Below, one piece after another: positions 60,031 to 64,000 of a stretch of 64,000 nt of DNA. The stretch is from Diplolepis rosae (Eukaryota; Arthropoda; Insecta; Hymenoptera; Diplolepididae). Location of the stretch: assembly GCA_030998225.1 (NCBI GenBank), contig JAPYXD010000581.1, forward strand, positions 2,418,001-2,482,000. The letters run 5' to 3'. Below the pieces are notes generated by a model that did no database searches, was not told the origin of the DNA, and was given only the letters and a program-made list of their open reading frames with translations. A program made the translations under genes and the position numbers. The first letter of the stretch is position 1. Each line of letters begins with the position of its first letter.

Positions 60031-60099
60031 TCCACAACTTTTCTCACAGAAACTTGTTAACGCCAATCTTGGCTACGGATAAACCGGGAACTATTTCTT

Positions 60100-60238
60100 C
60101 TGATATTTCTAAATCATTTCAGTCGATTATTTCGATCATTAGAAGAGAGTATCACTCTGTGTGATAACGGAACTCTACTATATCGACCTTATCAACCTAT
60201 GATTCAGAATTAATGTAACCTCTCGCAAGACTAGATGG
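60100..60238. repeat. Dispersed 139-bp repeat, copy 2
   Basis: Partner of 17380-17518; adjoins the tRNA-like unit. Confidence 0.75.
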
Positions 60239-60239
60239 G

Positions 60240-61882
60240 GTTTTTTACATTCTCATCATGGATGAGAAGGTTTTATGTGAAAAATGACTTTCGAAATTTT
60301 CATCAAATCTTTACGTTTTGAGACCCCCTGAGTCCGAAAAAAGGGTTTTTACGAAAGTGTCTGTCTGTCTGTCTGTCTGTAGGTCGTGTGCGGCATAACT
60401 CTCGATAGAATTATCAGATTGAATTGTGCTTTGGCACACTTTATCGGAGCCGAAAAAGTAAGGACAAGTTCGTTAACCAGCCACATCCAATCAAAATTGA
60501 GGGATTGAGCACTACTTTTCTGTTTTTGAAAATAATTTTTTGAAAAAATCAAAAATTTTAATACTGGTTTTATATAGTTTTTATAAATCTCTGAAAATTA
60601 TCCTGATAACGTTTTTTGATTAAATCAAAATTAGAAATGTTACAGCATATTCAAATTCGAAAAAAAGTCAATATCAAAATTCCATTTTCCAGTTAAATTA
60701 TACGAGATACGAAAACACGTTATGATACAATATTATTTTCTACATAAAGACCTACAAATTTAAATTGTAACATTTTTTCATAAGATGCATATTTATTTTT
60801 TAATTCAAAAATAATCTATTAAAAACCAAAATTCAATTTTTTAACAATAATATGTGAAATAAGAAAAAAACGTAAGAATACAAAGTTGTTTGTTTCAAAA
60901 AGATCTACAAGTTTTGTCTCACACAGTTTATGAAAAAACATATATTTTTCGTTTCAATTCCAAAAAATACGATAAAAATGAAAAAATTCCATTTTTTAGA
61001 CAAAATATGTGAAATACGAAAAAAGCGTAAGAATACAAAGTTGTTCGTTTCAAAAAGATCTACAAATTTTGTCTGACACAGTTTCTGAAAAAACATATAT
61101 TTTTCGTTTCAATTCTAAAAAATACGATTAAAATTCAAAAATTCTATTTTTTAGACAAAATATGTGAGATAAAAAAAAACGTTTAGATGGAAAATTGTTT
61201 GCCTAAATGAGGTCTACAAATTCTGATAAAGAAATTTCGGGACAGGATGTATATTTTATGTTTTGATTTTTAATATTGAAAAAATTCGATTTTTTTCACC
61301 AAAATACGTGAGATACGAAATAAGCGTTGTTCTGCAAAATCGTTTCCTTAAATAAAGTCTACGATTGTTTTTCATTTTTAGATATGTGGAAGAAAGTAAA
61401 TTCTTTTAATCATGTAATTTATTAAAAAGTTATACTGAAATGTATACAGAAAATCGAGCGCGAAGCGCGAGTGTCATGATGAGAATGTGTTCCTTAAGGC
61501 CGATAGAGCCTTAAGTAAATTGAATTTCCTGTTTCACTTAAATTCAAAAAGAAATTCAGTGACTTTGAGAAAATGTGTAATTCACATCATCTGTAATATT
61601 ATTATAAAATTGGTTTGAGCTTCAGTATCAAAATATAAGAAATAAACTTAAATGTATGCGAAGAGCACAAGACCGAGCGCGAAGCGCGAGGTCCAGAAAG
61701 AACGGAACGCGAAGCGCGACGTTCAAAAATTCCGGAGCGCGCCGCGCGACGATCGAGTATTACGGAGCGCGAAGCGCGACGATCGAATCGCGCGCCCTAG
61801 GCGCGCTCAAACTTGCGCGCGAAGCGAGCTGCGCGCGAAGCGCGCGATGAGAATGTGCCCGCGAAGCGGGCAGATTTTTTTT
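60240..61882. repeat. Composite repeat R, copy C, best preserved GCGAAGC array
   Basis: It begins with a block containing (CTGT)5 at about 60359-60380, then A-rich near-tandem blocks ('caaaaaatacgattaaaatt'), then the hairpin CTTAAGGC/GCCTTAAG-like pair near 61494, and ends with six or seven GC-rich palindromes centred on GCGAAGC between 61455 and 61870, the last being CCCGCGAAGCGGG. Open frames through the array are artefacts of the repeat. Confidence 0.75.
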
Positions 61883-61966
61883 TATCCTAAAGCCAACTGT
61901 TGAGGGTCAATGTAATTTCTGATTTTAATACTCTAGAAAAGTGATTTAAACTTAAAATTTTTAATT

Positions 61967-62234
61967 CACTCCGAAAAAAGTATAAATGATCAAACCAAAC
62001 TATTTTGTCCCCAATGAACTAAGATTTTTCGTTAAATGAAATAAAATTGTGGTTGAGCCTACAAAAATTATTCTTTGATACAATCCAGTTGGCAGAAAAA
62101 CAAAGCATTTTTTAGTGAAATGAAACAAATTCTTTGGTTGGTTAAACTAAATATTTTTTTGGTCACATAACATCCAAATTCTATGTTCAAACCAACATAA
62201 ATTTAGTTGATTCAACCAAATATTTTCCAGAGTG
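61967..62234. mobile_element. CAC-terminal MITE, 268 bp
   Basis: CACTCCGAAAAAAG at the left and complement CACTCTGGAAAATATTTGG at the right; TT on both sides (61965-61966, 62235-62236). Confidence 0.65.
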
Positions 62235-62289
62235 TTCTCATCAATTTTTGTATTTTCAGTATTTTACTTTGTTTGCTTCTATTATCTTT

Positions 62290-62640
62290 GTTACCCAATT
62301 TTATCTTACCAAGAGATGCGAAAAATGATGAGATTCTAATAAATCACGGATCATCTTATCAGCAAAAGATTCTCTATAACTTGATGGTTTCCAATTTTTG
62401 AAAATTAATCAATTATTATCAAATTGAGTAATTTCTTTATAAAAATTTTGTTTTGGAAAATTCTTTTTAATGATTTCAGCCATTGAAGAATTTATTTTCA
62501 AAAATTGGAAATGGTCAACTTATAGAGAATCTTTTGCCTGATAAAATGATCCGTGATTTATTAGAATCTGATCATTTTTAAAAATTTGGCTCGAAGCGAT
62601 AAGAGAAAAAGTTCAGACAAGAATAGAATTTATAAAACTT
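62290..62640. repeat. Remnant of TTAA hairpin family 4
   Basis: Central part of the family: 'gagattctaataaatcacgg' mirrored by 'ccgtgatttattagaatc'. Both TTAA ends are lost. Confidence 0.65.
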
Positions 62641-62651
62641 GGTACGTTTGC

Positions 62652-62750
62652 ATTGGCTTTAGGGTCCGTAAATGAAGAAGTCTATTTAATCAGACGTTTC
62701 GGCTTTTATCGGAGCCCTCATCAGTGATATTTATTAAAATCTAGAAAATA
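62652..62750 (-). repeat. Solo end of the hammerhead repeat
   Basis: 'ttggctttagggtccgtaaa' then the ribozyme-like motif; no partner end nearby. Confidence 0.65.
62689..62729 (-). ncRNA. Hammerhead-ribozyme-like motif, copy 7
   Basis: Minus strand: ATCA, CTGATGA, helix II GGCT/AGCC, GAAACGTC, TGAT. It has the canonical GTC cleavage triplet and a perfect ATCA/TGAT helix I. Confidence 0.6.
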
Positions 62751-63017
62751 CAAAAAAGGATGGTGTCGCAAATTTCACATATTTTTTCGGAATAACTAAA
62801 GTACTTGACATATGATAAAAAAAGAGTACTTGATGTGTTGATTTAAATTTGTAATTGAAAACGGAAAGTTTGGATATACGATCAGGACAAGAGTTGTTAA
62901 CTTTGATCTTCCATATTATAAAACACTTTACATAGATGTGCTTCATTTCTTAGAATAGTTTGCAGGGATTCCTTGAGAAGCCATAAATTTATATACTTAA
63001 GTTTGAACCCAAATAAA

Positions 63018-63840
63018 TTCTTTGGTGCGAAGCTGAATGTCAATAGCTTGATCTAGACCAATGAGGCTATTTTTTTGAACTATTTTTTCTGTACTATTTT
63101 GACTGATCAAACTATTTTTAAACTATTTCTAAAAGATTATTTATATTTTTGAATGTCTTATCCATTACTGTATCCACAATAAATGTTTGGTGCGAAGCTG
63201 AATGTCAATAGCTTGATCTAGACCAATGAGGCTATTTTTTTGAACTATTTTTTCTGTACTATTTTGACTGATCAAACTATTTTTAAACTATTTCTAAAAG
63301 ATTATTTATATTTTTGAATGTCTTATCCATTACTGTATCCACAATGAGTTCTTTGGTGCGAAGTTGAATTGGAAGAGTTTGGTTGAGGCTATTAGGGCTT
63401 TTTTTGAACTATTTTACTTAAACTATTTTAAAATTATGTTGAAATATGTATCTAGACGGGAAAATTCAGTCGCTAAAAGTTTAAGTTACTTTCGAAGACT
63501 CTTGGACATAGAGTTTTAAAAGACGCAGTCGCAGAAAATTTCAGTGACTTTTTATTAAATAACAGAAGAAGTTACTTAAATGGTAGAAAAAATTGAACAT
63601 TATTTAATGAAAGTTAATGAAATTTTCTGCGACTGTGTCTTTTAAAACTCTATGTCCAAGAGTCTTCGAAAGTAACTTAAACTTCAAGCGACTACATTTT
63701 TCCGTGTATATTTTGGCATGTCCTATCCATAACCGTATCTACAATAAATTCTTTGGCGTGGAGCTGAATGGGAATAGCTTGATGTAGACCATTAAGGCTA
63801 TTTTGGAACTATTTTGTCTAAAAACTATTTTAAAATTATT
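63018..63840. repeat. Tandem repeat, ~165-bp units
   Basis: Units begin 'tttggtgcgaagctgaatg' at 63021, 63186 and 63352, with a diverged one at 63752. Units 1 and 2 are almost identical. Unit 3 is interrupted by the CAC element. Confidence 0.85.
63455..63706. mobile_element. CAC-type MITE, 252 bp, in a tandem-repeat unit
   Basis: GACGGGAAAATTCAGTCGC and the complement CACGGAAAAATGTAGTCGC are its ends; TA on both sides (63453-63454, 63707-63708). Long arms share 'ctatgtccaagagtcttcga'. Confidence 0.82.
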
Positions 63841-63849
63841 TTAAAACTA

Positions 63850-64000
63850 TTTAAACCTATTTATTAATAAAATTATTTTTCTGTGTTTCAATTTTTTTCA
63901 TGGAAAATAATATTTTATCCTTTAAATGATCCCTTGAATAACAATATTTTTATCCTTGAAAGCAAAATTATCTATTTTTGCCTGAGGCCTAATTTTTGCG
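63850..64000. repeat. TTAA hairpin family 4 fragment, cut by window edge
   Basis: Matches the right half of 48067-48730 ('aattatctatttttgcctga') up to the last base of the window. Confidence 0.75.

Noticed and set aside
61652..61903. An Arg/Ala-rich protein of 83 codons
   Set aside because: It is a translation of the GCGAAGC hairpin array; two frames read open for the same reason.
63018..63420. A CRISPR-like array
   Set aside because: The units are 165 bp direct repeats without spacers, in a eukaryotic context.

Overview
The window is eukaryotic and almost certainly from an insect. It is AT-rich, has short GT-AG introns (about 70-300 bp), and holds intron-containing host genes of insect type among many transposons. 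The style of the two cyclin K genes fits Hymenoptera, but that is a guess. There is no bacterial organisation: no operons, no CRISPR array.

Host genes lie in one block, 16-28.3 kb. From left to right: a THAP zinc-finger gene in two exons with an apparent frameshift (16060-18200, +); a clean five-exon PSMG1/PAC1 proteasome-assembly chaperone of 240 aa (21290-22348, +); and two tandem cyclin K genes on the minus strand, CycK-A (22571-24783, 7 coding exons, 409 aa) and CycK-B (26429-28240, 6 coding exons, 408 aa). PSMG1 and CycK-A converge tail to tail with 222 bp between stop codons. The CycK copies have the same exon boundaries except that one intron of A is absent in B.

The rest is a transposon-dense, gene-poor landscape. 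Autonomous-type elements are: a full-length mariner with perfect 29-bp inverted ends but an inactivated transposase (6451-7739); a full I/Jockey-group LINE with an intact 1281-aa EN-RT-RNase H ORF2 and an ORF1 broken by one in-frame stop (about 9.55-15.67 kb); a second mariner split by other insertions (52446-55848); and a hAT remnant with a perfect 8-bp target duplication (35535-36351). Non-autonomous elements fall into recurring groups. One has TTAA target sites (TIRs such as TTAAGGGCATGTGATAC and TTAAGGGGTAACACCACTG). A second has CAC-beginning TIRs (CACGG/CACTG/CACTC followed by A-rich sequence) and 2-bp target duplications; two of its members carry host-like exons (THAP, SAM). A third is a composite repeat ending in arrays of the GCGAAGC mini-hairpin.

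The most unusual signal is a fourth repeat family whose ends carry a hammerhead-ribozyme-like core (CTGATGA, helix II, GAAACGT). Eight copies are seen, with compensatory changes in helices I and II. The best copies bound a 2.6-kb palindrome at 18.2-20.85 kb. From 28 kb to the end no host gene is recognisable; scattered GC-richer unique islets (for example 30.0-30.25, 31.8-32.15, 34.6-34.9, 46.1-46.4, 50.0-50.55, 51.4-52.3 kb) stand out from the AT-rich background.
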